Below are positions 10,601-22,537 of a DNA stretch of 64,000 bases, piece by piece. The number at the start of each line of letters is the position of its first letter. Position 1 is the first letter of the stretch. The position numbers were made by a program, and so were the translations under genes. The notes beneath the pieces are model-generated. The model saw nothing but the letters and a program-made list of their open reading frames with translations. It was not told the DNA's origin and did no database searches. This DNA comes from Thuidium tamariscinum (taxonomy: Eukaryota > Streptophyta > Bryopsida > Hypnales > Thuidiaceae). The stretch covers positions 24,816,347-24,880,346 of the forward strand of contig OX344753.2 in assembly GCA_947034885.2 (NCBI GenBank). The letters run 5' to 3'.

Positions 10601-13530
10601 GTAAAGTAATTAGAGGAAAATATTCAAATGGTTTGCCTTTTAGATGAACTTGAAGTGAATTTCCTTCAAAGATAAAGATAAGGAGATAGTTGTGGGGCCA
10701 AATAAGTGTTCAATTATTATTAAAGCAGTTTGAGGAGTGAATTAGGGATTGATCCCACTTGTTTGTGTAATTAAAGTGAAGATAGGGTGGAGAGAAGGTG
10801 AGTATTATTCATCTTCTCTTTCGTTGTGAATTTAAAAGAGGATCCAAATGTTTGAAGGCAGAGTGTGTTGTGAGTTTAAAAGAGTTTGAAATGAAAATTA
10901 GAGGACTAATGTATCATGGTGTGTAGTTTATAAATTTATTTCATTTGCTTGATTTAGAGTTGTGAATCAAAAGTTGTACTAGTTTAAATGGAGGGAGGTG
11001 TAAACTCAATTTTGTTTTTTATTTTGTTCATTTTGGAATTCTGGGCTAAAAGACTAGTTCAGACTGGTTCTAAATAGAAACTATGTAGTAATCTAAGTCA
11101 AATAGGCTTAATAATGGAAACATGACCATTAATCAATTGGTAATGGAAGATAATAAGTAGTTAAATTAATAGTCAAGATCAGTTAGTGAGAGTTGGTTAC
11201 GCCAAGAATACAAAGGCAAATCAATTTTTTCTTCTCTCTCTCTCTCACGGTGTTTGCAGGGATTGCTTGCCTTCGTTTCTGTAATTTTTGCAATCTGTAA
11301 TCAAATATACTTCCGTCCATTAACCTGTGCAAGCTCTTGTGATTCTGTGTAGCCAATGATTGGCTTTGTGTTTTCTTGGTTTGGACAATTAGCCAGGGAT
11401 TGGTGTTGTTCTTTTTATTTCTTTCTGATATTCTTTTTGGAGTTATGGTCTAATAGCCAGTGATTGGTTTTGGAGTCTTTTTGGTTTCCTTATGTTTCGT
11501 GAGGTTACAGTCAATTAGGTAGAGAGTGCTAATTGAGGCCTGTTTTCAACTGTGTGTATTTCTTGAACTAAGGTTTGGACAATTTAACTTTGAATTATTT
11601 ATGTACGGACGATTGGACAGTGAGTGTTCAGCACAGATGGAGAGTTAATAGTCAGTGAGTGGTAGTCTAAAAGTTGAAGTAGCCAAGGATTGGCGTTATT
11701 ATTTGGTTTTGTTCTTTCTTTTAATCCAGTCCATTAGCTGAGGAAGTCTGTGAGAGACTGGAAAGCAGATAAGTAATAGTTTACCAAGATTAGGAGACTA
11801 TTAGCCAGTGAGTGGTTGTGGTTCCATTGTAATGGAGTAAATATATCAAGTCAAATCGCCTAAGTAAGAAGCTGCGAAGGAAGTCCTGTAAGCTGAACGA
11901 GGAAGTTGTTGGAGAAATTCAAGCTGCAAGGCTGCAGAACAACAAGTCTAATTGACGGTAAGTTTCTATTATCCAATTATGAATAACTGTTTCTTGTTTT
12001 GTCTGAGCTTGACAAATTGACAGATTGTTGATGAAGTAGGGAATACTTCTAACTATTATCAAATGAATATTTTATTCTTAAGTTACCAGTGATTGGTGTG
12101 TAAGTCGAATAGTCTAAAAGAAAGAGTGGTAGGCCAGTGATTGGCAAGTTTCTTTCATTTTGTATTATTGGTCTATTAGTCAATTGGTGGGAAGCTAACT
12201 GATACAAACTTGAATAGATAAGTCAAGTAGACAAAGCTCTGATAATCTTATAAAGTAATTCTTTGATAAACTCACATTATAAAATTAATTATACAAAGGC
12301 GAATAGTCTGTGAGCTGAACAAGGTTAGGAGCCAGAGATTGGCCATATCCTAATTCGGTTTACACACTGTTACATAATGATGTGCTTTGTTTATGTTTTT
12401 GTCTAATAGTCATATCATAACTGGATGTGGTAATGTGATGAAATTATAATTGTGCATTGAATTTGTCTAAGACAATTAGTTTGTGATAAATTAAAAATGG
12501 TGTAAATATGCTTGTGAAATCTGATGTCTAAATTGTGAAGTCCAATAGTCTGATAAAGATGGAACTAATGCAGGGAGTAATTTTGATGAAGTTATTTTGA
12601 TATGCTTAATGTAAACTTAGTAACTGATTGATAAAACTAATCTTGTCTAATAGTCCTGGTAGGATGTCTAATAGTAAATTTTGATATTGCAAGGATTAAG
12701 GGAAGACAGATCAGTTGTTATTACCTTAACTATATAAATTATAATTTTCGATTGTTTTTTTCCTTTGTCAATTAGTCGTTGATTGTAAAGCTGGAATTAT
12801 TAGAGTAGCATAGGAATGAGTAATTAAATTTAGTAATTTAGTAATTAATTAAAGAATGAATGGATGACTAATTGTTTAGTATGTGGAAGTTATTATGTAG
12901 AAAAATCAAATTGACACTGTGTGATAAGTTGTGTTTGCAGGGAAAAGAGGGAACCAAATATCTAATGCTAATAGGGAAATCTTTGAATATGGTTGTTGAG
13001 ATCTTGTATGGAATTTGGACAAATTGACAAACAATTGCTAGAATCAGTTACTTGTTAGTATAACAAGACCATTTGACTAAAGAGTTTGAACATGCTATTA
13101 TACATGGTTGTGCTATGTTGGATTCAATTAACTCAATGTGTATGTTTCAGGAAGAGAAGTGATATGAATATTTGACTTACACATAAATTAAGAGTAATAA
13201 TCTTTTGTGATTAAGTACTTTTTGAATAGTGGACCAATTGATTAAATATTAAATTGAAGAAGTAATTAAAGAAAATACAATGGTGTATATGCACACCTAT
13301 ATATATTTAAATGTAAATTGTGGGTTTGATTAAGTCTATAGAATAGGAGCCAAGAGTATTTGACATTCCTATGACTATTTGACACTAGAATCCTAGTATA
13401 AGACTGTGACAATAAGTCAAGGGTTAGTTCCATGGAAATTGGACGGAAATTAGGATAAGTTAAGACATGAAATACCTTTAGAAAACTAATTCTTTTAATT
13501 TTAATCTTTTATTTCCGTAAATGAGTGATA
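10600..13530 (+). repeat. AT-rich region with recurring AGCCAGTGATTGG and AATAGTC motifs
   Basis: Variants of AGCCAGTGATTGG occur about ten times (for example near 11350, 11391, 11455, 11676, 11804, 12083, 12134 and 12330). TCTAATAGTC-type motifs occur at least ten times between 11.4 and 12.8 kb. GTTTGCAGGG also recurs. There are no long open frames. Similar motifs in reverse orientation fill 40.3-42.5 kb and 46.0-48.0 kb, including a shared TTCCATGGAAAT-containing stretch near 13420 and 41190. This suggests two inverted copies of one old repeat. Confidence 0.45.
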
Positions 13531-13533
13531 ATC

Positions 13534-13850
13534 CATTGGAAGAAAACTACACTATTCATGCTAAAAACTACGTTAAACTTGCCAAACTTGCGTTGTACTT
13601 AACAAAGACTACGTTGTGTTGAACGTAACATGTGGAGTAGATTGTGTTGAGTTCTCTCTTCATAATGCAAAATTCTGTGTTTTAACATGTCAATACAAAA
13701 TTGAACAAGGAAAACACAAATTTTTGTGTTAGAATGAAATTTTTTGCATGACAAAGCAAGACTTCAACACAATCCACTCCACATGTTACGTTGAATGCAA
13801 CACAATTTTAACACAGTTTTTGTCAAATACAACGTAGTTTTCTTCTAGTA
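13534..13850. mobile_element. CACTA-type foldback MITE, 317 bp, 3-bp TSD
   Basis: The sequence is a long imperfect palindrome with outer arms GAAGAAAACTAC / GTAGTTTTCTTC and inner arms such as CGTAACATGTGGAGTAGATTG paired with its inverse. Flanking ATC is duplicated at 13531-13533 and 13851-13853. The terminal CACTA bases have mutated (CATTGG on the left, inverse of TACTAG on the right). Non-coding. Confidence 0.7.
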
Positions 13851-13959
13851 ATCCTACATAAAAAGTGACTTTAGATACAAAACGATAAACTATTTGATTT
13901 TTCCCAAACGAAAGAACCACCACTAGGGGATTCTTTGGGTTTTGTTTCCTAAGTAATCC

Positions 13960-14320
13960 TAAGCTACAGGAGGTTTGTTGCCTTTAAAATTAAGAGGCAG
14001 AGACTTCGACCGGCCATAAAAGACGGACAAGTTCTTGATTTGCAATGAAATTTGAAAAAAATGTAGGAAATTGAGTTATCTTTCTAGGAAGATATTACTC
14101 ATTCTATATGGATCTTGTATGAGTTGTGAGTGTTGAAGTGAAGGAGGATTTGCTGCCTTTTCTTCTTTAAGGACGAAACTTTGGATGGCCATAGAAATTG
14201 AAAAGAGTTTTAGAATCACTTAAATTTTAGAGGGGAAGTAGAAGTTTGTGTTAGCTTTCCAAAAAGATATCACTTAGCTCATTTGGATCTGTAAAGAAAC
14301 GGTGGCACTTTTCCAAAGTT
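13960..14320 (+). repeat. Two-unit imperfect tandem repeat (~185 bp)
   Basis: Two blocks share GGAGG(T/A)TTG(T/C)TGCCTTT, a GGCCATA segment, and then '(T)TATCTTTC..GAAGATATTACTCATT'-like sequence near 14085 and 14262. No coding frame. Confidence 0.45.
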
Positions 14321-14727
14321 CAGCTTGGAAATTGGAGTTGCAGTTGGAGGAGTTTTGAAGATTTGTGTGTGTAGCTTGTGGCTTTGTAATCTTTGTTGTT
14401 GTGGGCGGCTTGGAGAAAACCAACGCTAGCCTCATTTCATGTCATGAGTGACGAAGTGAGGTTAATTGCCCACATGGTCAAATTTGGATGACCGGTTTGA
14501 TTGCAGTTTAGAAGATTCAACATTCAAGTTGAAGGTTTGACGTTCTAAATTGAAGAATTCGACACGATTGCAACTTTTTGTTACAAAATAAAATGATTTA
14601 GTTGATGGGATAGTTGTGATGAGCTCACTCCTACTTATCTTCTTTATTAATTTGTTGGTTGTTAGTGAGGTGTGTCTACGAGTGACAAGTTCACTTGTTC
14701 ATATTATTTTATTGTTTCCTTCATTTC

Positions 14728-15970
14728 TTAACCGTTTCTGGTCACAACTAGAGTCCCTGTGATTTCTCGAGGCAAACACTCTCTACACGACACCAAAATT
14801 GAGAACTCCACCTCCCATGCACAACCTATCGCACGGCTTAGTTTGGATCCGTTGGGGAGTGGAACGGTCAACTTGAACATCAGATTTTTTTCCCTTGCAA
14901 TGCTCAACCCCGCTCTCTTGTTCCCGCCTTGTGCTGCAATTTTTTCCAAAAGATTCAAAATTGTGCATGAGCTCTTTTGGCCATACTAATGCATCGGTAA
15001 AGTACCCATCATCATCGATGTCATCTTCTGAATCACTTGAGTCTTCTTTCCGGCTAAATTTCATGGTAGTGTAAAAACTTCTTATACCATTTCTTAATTG
15101 TTGATGAGTTCAAGGTCCAGTGATCATATTTGCAAATCCTGGTTGACATTAGATTGATGCAGGGAAGTATCTCCTAGTGTGAGGTCTGTTGTGTTGGTGG
15201 ACGAAGTATCACTGTCCAAATGATTGGAACTTGAACACTATCCTTGTACTTGCGGAGTGCTCTATTGCACCTATTGCAGCTTTGTGCTGCATCGTGGAGG
15301 GAGATCATCCTTGGCGAGTTGCAAAAAAAGAGTACAAAAGGTAAGACAATAGTTTCAACATGGTAGTCCTTTGGTTTTTGAAAGCTTGAAAGCATTGTTG
15401 TTTAGTTTATTAAATAATAAAATAGGAAGGTGGAGTATAAAGTTCTAGCTCATCCATTTTTCTTTCAGAAATTGAGGAATCCTTGGCATTGCGTTTGAGG
15501 CTACTCTTTGGAGAAGTATTCACAATATCAGGCCACACTTATTCTTTTATGAGGAGAAGGAATATCTGGGTGGAATTGTCGTCATTTGCACCACCCTAGA
15601 CTTTTTGCAACTTGCCTACAAAAATGGTGACGATAATTGAGAGTACTACATTTGCTTGCAATGACGTAGCTCCCTCCTTGTTTATCAAAAGTTGTCGAAG
15701 TTGATCTTCTATAGACTTTGTTTGTATAGGTACTATGAAATTGCAAAACTTATGCAATGCCGGGAGATTGTGCACATTGGAGTGGTCTCTGTCTTTGCAG
15801 TGTGGCTCATGTTGAATTGCTACAACGTCTTGAAGGTCAACCTATACTATAGTGCAGCTCTGCAACTCTTCCACCGAAGCTGATTTGTCTTGAAGTTGAA
15901 TTACTAGTCCCTCCTTTTGTGGCTTCACTTCGGTATCGTGTACCCTTGCAACCCTTGACTCTGTCGTCAC
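14728..15970 (-). other. Unrecognised decayed coding-like region
   Basis: The minus strand holds several short open stretches: 14783-15064 (93 codons, starting with an acidic Ser/Asp/Glu-rich segment), 14728-14958, and 15174-15395 with a CNRCN motif. Further upstream is a frame with glutamine-rich, coiled-coil-like composition near 15.85-15.93 kb. The frames are not continuous and no domain is recognised. It may be an old gene or transposon with frameshifts. An intron-containing gene cannot be excluded. Confidence 0.3.
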
Positions 15971-17770
15971 TCCGTTGATGTCAATGCATAAGAGGATTTC
16001 TAGCCCCCAAGAAGACTGTTTTAGAGGTGTTCCCAGAAACTGTTCCTACTACTACAGGCCAACCTCCTGCTGGTTTGAATTTTGAATTTTGAGAAAAAAA
16101 AAATTTTAATTTCAAAAAATTTCAAAATGTTGAAAAAAAGAAAGAAAATGATTTTAAAAAATATTTTTTTTCAAGAAAATATTTTAGGAATACTAAATAA
16201 TTAATTTAATTAATTAATTAATATTTTCTGACGTGGTGTGGTGTGGGCGTTTTATTCCCACCCTTAGAATAAAGTGTACACAACCAAGTTCTACTAGTTT
16301 GTGATGATTCCTAATGGGTGTCTAACCTACGTGTAATCCAATTACGCCTTCCAAGCAATGGATCTTTCTAATTTCCTACTCCTAATTGATCTCCTTGCAA
16401 TTGATAAGGTGAAATGTCTTTACTTTTAGTTTTGATTGAATTTGGCTAAGTCTTTTTGGTTGTTTTCTAGTTCTTAATGTGAAGGGAGTCTAAACTTCAC
16501 TTGATTTGATCAATCCTTTTTGACCTTCGTGCGAGTGAGCGGATTTTGTCTAAATATGCGTTCTATTCCAATTTCTTTGATGTTTAATCGAATTCAAAGT
16601 GGTTGTGGTTTTTTCTGTTCTAAGATATCTTTTATCTAATCCTAATTTGTATCTAGGTTGTCTCTTAATCTCAACAATGGGTCACCTCACTGATTCTAAC
16701 TACTTGGGTCAACCCGAAAATAGGTAATTGGAGTAAAAAGGGGATAATTTTATCCCTTTTCAACGTAAAAAACCTCAATACTCAACCTTAGAATAAAGGC
16801 AAATTCCTATGATAAATCTTGATTGTTGACTGGTTTACCGAAATTTCTTTCAATTACTTTTCTTCGGAATTGCTTTCGATTTTCATCTTTAACTTCTACT
16901 TCTAATCAAATGTCTAACATTCCAAAATCTAGGTTTTTTGGTAATTCTTTTCCTTTTGATGACATTGGATTTGGATAATTCTAGGTTTGTATTACTTTTT
17001 GATTTGGTGAATAATGGCTAAAGTCTATGTTAGAGAAATTGGAAAAAATGAGAAAAAGGGTTTTTCAGAAACTAACCTCCATCATGATGGCTCCAAGGTC
17101 TTCATATGATTCCATGAATTCTCCACGTCGTACTTGATCCACCTCCAGCTTGATCCTTTGGTTTTTTGGTTGAATACTTTTGAATGGGGTTTTTCCCTTC
17201 AAAATCTCTTTCCTTCCTTCAACTTCGTTTTGAAGCTTTCTTTATCTTTTGAGCTCCTTCCTTCTCTTTAAAATGGTTCCAAAGTCAACTTATAAAATAT
17301 CCTAGTATAATCTAACTTTTGAAATTAATCGCTAATGGTCTTAAAAGTCAACTTCAAGACAACTAAGCTTTTTTCTAACTTTCCTCTAATTTGGAACTAT
17401 TCTAGAGTGTCTCTAAGTCAATTGATTCTTTTATTTTCGTTTTTTATTGTTTGACTTCCTAACAATTCTAAACTATGTTTCTAAAGTCAAAGTTCAACTA
17501 TAGTTTAATAGTCAAATACGAAATACTATGTCTAACTCTCTCTATACTACTAATCTCTCATTCCAAACTTGCCCTTACATACTTGTGACTTCGAATTTGA
17601 GTGAGATCAATTTGTGGCTTCTGTATTTCCAAACACCTGATGCATCAAGTGAGCTCAGACTGTCCTGAAGGTTCTGTTAAGCTGAGAGGTGGCCAAATGG
17701 AGATGGAGGTGGTGGGTGAGGCTTGGTCAACGAGGGTTGACCCAACCACTGGCCTTCTGAGCTCTGACTC

Positions 17771-18215
17771 GGGTCAAAACAAGGTAATAGGAGCCAATCT
17801 TGACGTGCTTATGGGTCCTTTTGGAGGTCCTTTTGAAATTTTCAAGGAATGTTTTGTTCAAAAACTTCATCAATTTCATCAAAATTGATTCTAAAAATTA
17901 TTCAAAGTTGTTAATATTGACAAATTCTATTCAAAATATTATAACTTTCAATAGAAAAGTTCCTAAATCCTCTATTTTGAATTTCACCAAAGGACTAAAA
18001 AGCACTGGTTACATGAGGTTTTTTATGCTTAATCAAAATAAAATGATGACATAATAGACAATAAAGTACTTTAACATGAGACTATAACATCTATGATTCT
18101 TAAAGTATAATTTTTTAAGAAAAAAATCAATTCAAATTTGAGCTTTAAAATCAATAATTGTCCAAAAAAAGCAATGGTTACATCAAAATTGGCTCCTATT
18201 ACCTCGTTTAGACCC
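17771..18215 (+). mobile_element. TIR element (GGGTC ends), 445 bp, copy 2
   Basis: This is the inverted counterpart of the element at 9358-9798, inserted in LTR A. Ends are GGGTCAAAACAAGGTAATAG and the inverse of GGGTCTAAACGAGGTAATAG. It is flanked by ACTC on both sides (17767-17770 and 18216-18219). Non-coding. A short frame across its centre appears in both copies only because the DNA is the same. Confidence 0.8.
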
Positions 18216-18219
18216 ACTC

Positions 18220-18330
18220 AGGCTTCCTCCTGGTATGCTGATTTAGGTTGCCTTGCTGGTATATTGAATTGGAGCTCCCTCTCTGGTATGCTGATTTGGG
18301 TTGCCTTGCTGAATTGGAGTTCCCTTTCTG
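18220..18330 (+). repeat. Short tandem repeat in LTR A
   Basis: The phrase CTGGTATGCTGATTTGGGTT (or a close variant), with GTTGCCTTGCTG and AATTGGAG(C/T)TCCCT, repeats two to three times. Just beyond, about 18590-18770 is GC-rich, in the position where the other long LTRs hold GC-rich repeats. Confidence 0.55.
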
Positions 18331-20610
18331 ATGTTTAATTTTTGAAACTCTCACCCTTCCCACTCTGACTTAGAGTTCTCACACTAGTTCACTCAGACTT
18401 TCCCAAGCTAATTTATCCTTTTATTCACTGAAGTTTCCTCAAATTGGGTGCAATTTGGGAGTTCCTTCTTCCTTGATTACTAGCCTTTTCCCACTAACTA
18501 ATTGGTTGTCTAATTTAATTGATCCTGGACCCTGAGGTTTTCCCAAATCAATCTTCCTGATGGTGATGTATGTGAGAAAATTAGCCGACCCCCCTCAGTC
18601 AAGCAACCAACTAAGTGAGCTGGGGGGTCGGAAAGGGGTGTGAGCTGGTCTGACGAGCGGCCAACGGTTGCGGTCCACGTGGCCTCTGATTGCCTGCCGG
18701 CTATGGCCAGACTACTAGCTTCGGTTGGTCTGTATTCGGGCTGTTGGCTACTGCCTGGACTACTGGTTTCGTTCTAAAATTTGGCTAATACCCAATCTTG
18801 GTATTCTTAAGCCACTATTGGGTCTCCTTAATGGGGACCCTTTCAATCAAAACAAAACCGGAGTTGTCTATAATTCTTAACATAAATTGGGAGGCTAAAC
18901 TAAGGAAAAAAGGACTCTATTTTCTAAGGAATTCTTCTATAGGGGTGCAAAGCTTCGCCGTACTAGAGGTGTGGACCTCAAATTCTAGGATGATTCCGCC
19001 AGGGCTCCGCTACTCTAGGAGCCAAAAAGAAGTGTGGATCCTTCTCAACTTCCTTGGTGCAATAAGGACCCAAATCACCCATTTAAGCTTAGGGGGATCC
19101 TTGATAAGCCAATCCAGGCTATGAATCCCTTGTCAAAAGACTTAAATCGAATGGTTTAAGTATCAATCTTCAAAATAAAATGCTAATGGAAAATCAAGTG
19201 TGTCAAAGGACAAGAGTGGCGGATACCAAACTTGCAAGATAATCACTTGTCATGTAGACTTGAGACAATGATAGAGATGATGGAATGGATGCAAGTAGTA
19301 TAAGAAAGGTTTTGAAAAGAGGTTTGATAATGGAAAGGAGTTTTTTGAAAATGAAAATGGAGGTTTGATAAAAGAGTTGTCAATGAAATAGAGGTGTAAG
19401 AGGTGTGGAATGAGGGGAGGGGGAGGCCTTTTATACATTTCCAAGGCCTCCTCCCCCCTCAAGTTACGAACTAAACTAACTAAGAAAAACCCAAATTAAC
19501 GATCCAAAAATCTACCCTACTGCTGTAGCTATTCTATATTTTGGAGAAATGGTCCGATCGCCAAACGGACAGCGCCATTAGCTCCAGAAGACCCAATTTA
19601 GTCTAGGGAAACCCCTACCCCTTACTCTCGGAGCCTAAATGCTTTTCAAAGTTAACATTTACGAACCGGTAAAAAGGGTGGAAAATCTATCTTTTGGAAT
19701 TGATTTTCTCCAAAGGTTTTGACTAGCCAGGGTTGTTGGGAAGGTCCAAGAATGTTGGAAAAGAGTCTAAGTTGACCCGAATCGGACTCCGCATGCTCCC
19801 CGTGCGCTGGTCAACTCGCAAGAGTTTTGGTAAAACCATCAAAACTTGTTTCTGCTACCGGTTCTGGTACTTGTTGATGTCAGAATGTCTTGAAATTTGA
19901 CGAGACGCTTATTTATGCTAAAACATACTATCCTAATTTTTAATGGGATTTTACCATCACCGTGGAATTTTCTATGAATTTCCAATTGCCGGTAAAAGCA
20001 GTTGACTTTCCATGGAGTCATTTCCGTAATCCAGAAAATTACGAAACTTTTAGGGGATCTTTTAGGAAGCCCCCTAATGATAAGTGCAAAGTTTTGCTAA
20101 AAAAATACACTGTCTAATTAAAGTAGAAATTGCACTATGGCGGAATTAATTCCTCCGGGGAGGAATCATTCCCGTACAAGGGAATCCCCACCAGTTGGCT
20201 TCGCCGTGATGCTCGTAGGAGACTGTCGGACTCCCGTGGTTGCCAATCAGAATCCAATCTTCCGAGAACCCTTGTCAAGTATTTCAATAATGCTTGCCTT
20301 AATGCCTTTGCGCTAAGTCGCATCTCGAGTATTTGATAGTGCAATCTCTTGTGAATCGCATAATATCAAGTCTAATCTCCTAATAAGTTGTAGAAATTGG
20401 CTCTAAGGAGTCTTTTAACGTACTCAGGAATAATTATACCCATTTCTCCATCATTAGTGGGAATTGTATCAATCCTACTTTGAGCACTCTTTTTAGTTGG
20501 TTTTTAACCATAATGACCTTAAATATGAGCAATAAGCGAAAAAAAGAAAAATCCGAGGCCTAAGTGATAATGATGGGACTCACATGTGGGCGCTTTATTC
20601 CCACCCTTGG

Positions 20611-20886
20611 TATTATGAACTAGTTCCTAACAGCTAGGGCTAGTTGCGGTTAAGACGGTTAGTCTCCACCTTCCATAAGAATCGCAGGAGAGGGGTTGTC
20701 TCTTACGTGACATTTTCAATGTATACAAGTATGTTCATCTGACTTTTCGTGTGCATGGTTTCATTGCATCATTGCAATGGTCTGCTATAATTCAGTCTAA
20801 GATAATTAAAATCACATATGCCATCTTAGATCTTTGAGCATGAGTTCGATTGGAGCATGGAAGGCCAGGATCTCAGTATCCTGACA
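20611..20886 (+). repeat. 5' LTR of the gypsy element (276 bp)
   Basis: It matches the 3' LTR at 30123-30398 with about 11 differences by my count, nearly all transitions. It starts TATTATGAAC (mutated from TG) and ends TCCTGACA. Confidence 0.92.
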
Positions 20887-21419
20887 TAATGTCGCATCTT
20901 AAGATCCTGTCTGTGCTCTGAGTTTAAGGAAGGGGTGGATTTCGATGGACGAGCTTGGGAGGCGGAGGCACGGGACGTTGAGGAGAGCACGGCTTTCGAT
21001 GGACGAGCTGGGCCTGGGTCGGTGATGGCCTTGAGACTGGCCGGAGTTGCATTCGCACTGCCGAAGTTGGAGGCGGGCTCTGCGGCCAGACCGCCGTGCC
21101 GATTTCTGTCCGCGGGGAGGCGGCGGAAGAACTGAGGGAGCGAACGGGGATCGGGAGCAGGCGGGCGGGAGTCTGCGGAGGGGGCAAGCGGGAGGCTACA
21201 AAGGAGGCGGGTGGGAGGCTGGCAACGGAGTCCGCCTCCGATAGTCCGATCTATCCTTGGTGCCTGAACGAGATTCGAGAGTAATTGCAAACTGATTCAT
21301 TTTTTGGTTATTATTGAGAATTTATAATGCAAATTATAAATTTACATGCAAGGGCTGGGCTGCTTTGGGATTCTCAATTTCAAGAATCTGGCAATGTAAC
21401 AACGGACTAAGCGAGACAG
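20887..21419 (+). other. GC-rich gypsy leader before gag
   Basis: The untranslated leader is strongly GC-rich between about 20930 and 21240. It includes a repeated TTTCGATGGACGAGCT (near 20939 and 20995). Open frames on both strands here (for example a 154-codon minus-strand frame) reflect composition. I do not call a gene. Confidence 0.6.
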
Positions 21420-22532
21420 GTGATTGGGTTCCCCATGGATCTAGGCAATTCCGATGGAGTGGCCGGTGGCCTACCATTGACAGATGGGGTGGGATCGGAA
21501 TGGACCACATTTATACAACAACAAATTCAAGCTGTTTTCCAAGCGGCCATCCCACACTTGGTTCAACAAATTTCCGATCGGGCGGGCATGATCCCACAGC
21601 CGGTTTCTCCTAATGACTCGAGTAGAAGAGGTGATCCAATGTCACGAGGAGCGAGATGCCACCGGGAATTTGATGATGGAGGACAAGAGTCGAAAGTGGC
21701 TGAGCCTGAGCGGTTCTCGCGGAAGAAAGGCAATGAAGTCTATCGTTGGTTCACACAATTGAGATTAGTATTTCGAGGTAAGCCCCACACTTATAGTTCT
21801 GATGCTGATAAGGTAGCCTACGCACTTTCATATATGACAGGGGCTGCACAGAATTGGGCAATGCCCCTCCTCCAAGCACTTGACGAAGATCGTGAGTATG
21901 CGTTATTGGTTGACTATCATGCTTTTCGAGAGGCGGTTATTGCAGTCTATGGTGACCTTGATCGTCGAAGCAATGCGGAGGATCGTATAATGCGGCTCAA
22001 ACAAACCGGTTCGGTGGTGGCTTACATTTCAACTTTCAATGAGTATGTAGCTCAACTTGATTGGAATGAATCTAGCTTGGTAGCACGTTTCCGAGGAGGA
22101 CTCAAAGACAAAGTATTAGATTCTGTGGCAACGGCAGAGGCACAACCGCGCCAACTTCATGAGTGGATGGCGATGGCCTCCCGCATTGATGAAAGACTAT
22201 GGGGCCGGCTCCAAAACAGGCGGCCATTGGTGGATCCGATCTATTCCAAACCTTCTACCTCCCATAATCGAGAGACAGCTAGCCGATTGCAACCAAGCCA
22301 AAGCAACTCGGGATCGGTACCAATGGAGTTGGGGGCGGTACGAGTATCCACTGCGTTGGCAAAAACGGTAGCAGAGCGTTTAGAATATCAATGACAAGGT
22401 TGGTGCTGGGGTTGTGGAGAGATGGGTCATGTACGCGCCAAGTGCCCAACAAACCCCTTTAAGCCAATGTCAATTGCAGCTACTGAGGCAGTAGAACATA
22501 CAACATCGGGAAAAGGGGGGGCCCGGGACTGA
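21420..22532 (+). pseudogene. gypsy gag (capsid and zinc knuckle), one in-frame stop
   Basis: Gag forms the virus-like particle and packages the element RNA. The frame opens at 21420; a start at 21435 (MDLGNSD) is equally possible. It carries the retrotransposon gag core, with WFTQLRLVFRG, YALSYMTGAAQNWA and YISTFNEYVAQLDW. A TGA at 22392-22394 cuts the frame just before the zinc knuckle. The knuckle follows in the same frame as CWGCGEMGHVRAKC (CX2CX4HX4C), and the frame ends with TGA at 22530-22532. Pol continues in the -1 frame. The A4G7 run at 22511-22521 lies where the two overlap, so slippage or frameshifting there is possible, but a simple indel is equally likely. Confidence 0.88.
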
Positions 22533-22537
22533 ATGGA

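Larger units (their letters stand above)
16237..20584 (-). mobile_element. Long LTR 'A' (~4.35 kb including a 445-bp MITE)
   Basis: The left boundary is TGTGGTGTGGGCG (an alternative start is 16242) and the right boundary is GGGACTCACA. Minus-strand TATA box GTATAAAAGG lies at 19427-19436, 1.15 kb from the right end. It shares short blocks with the other long LTRs: GCCTTCCAAGCAATGGATC at 16346-16364, ATCCTAATTTTTA in the upstream region, and AAGCTTCGCCG near 18950. Overall it is clearly diverged from B and D and somewhat closer to C and E. It abuts LTR B directly at 20584/20585. Outer flanks are CGTGG (16232-16236) and CGTGG (34072-34076). Interpreted as an LTR from TG..CA ends, promoter and family structure. 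No coding sequence. Confidence 0.65.

Noticed and set aside
20826..21290. 154-codon minus-strand open frame rich in Pro/Ser/Ala
   Set aside because: It lies in the GC-rich leader and part of the 5' LTR of the gypsy element; several frames on both strands are open there because of composition.
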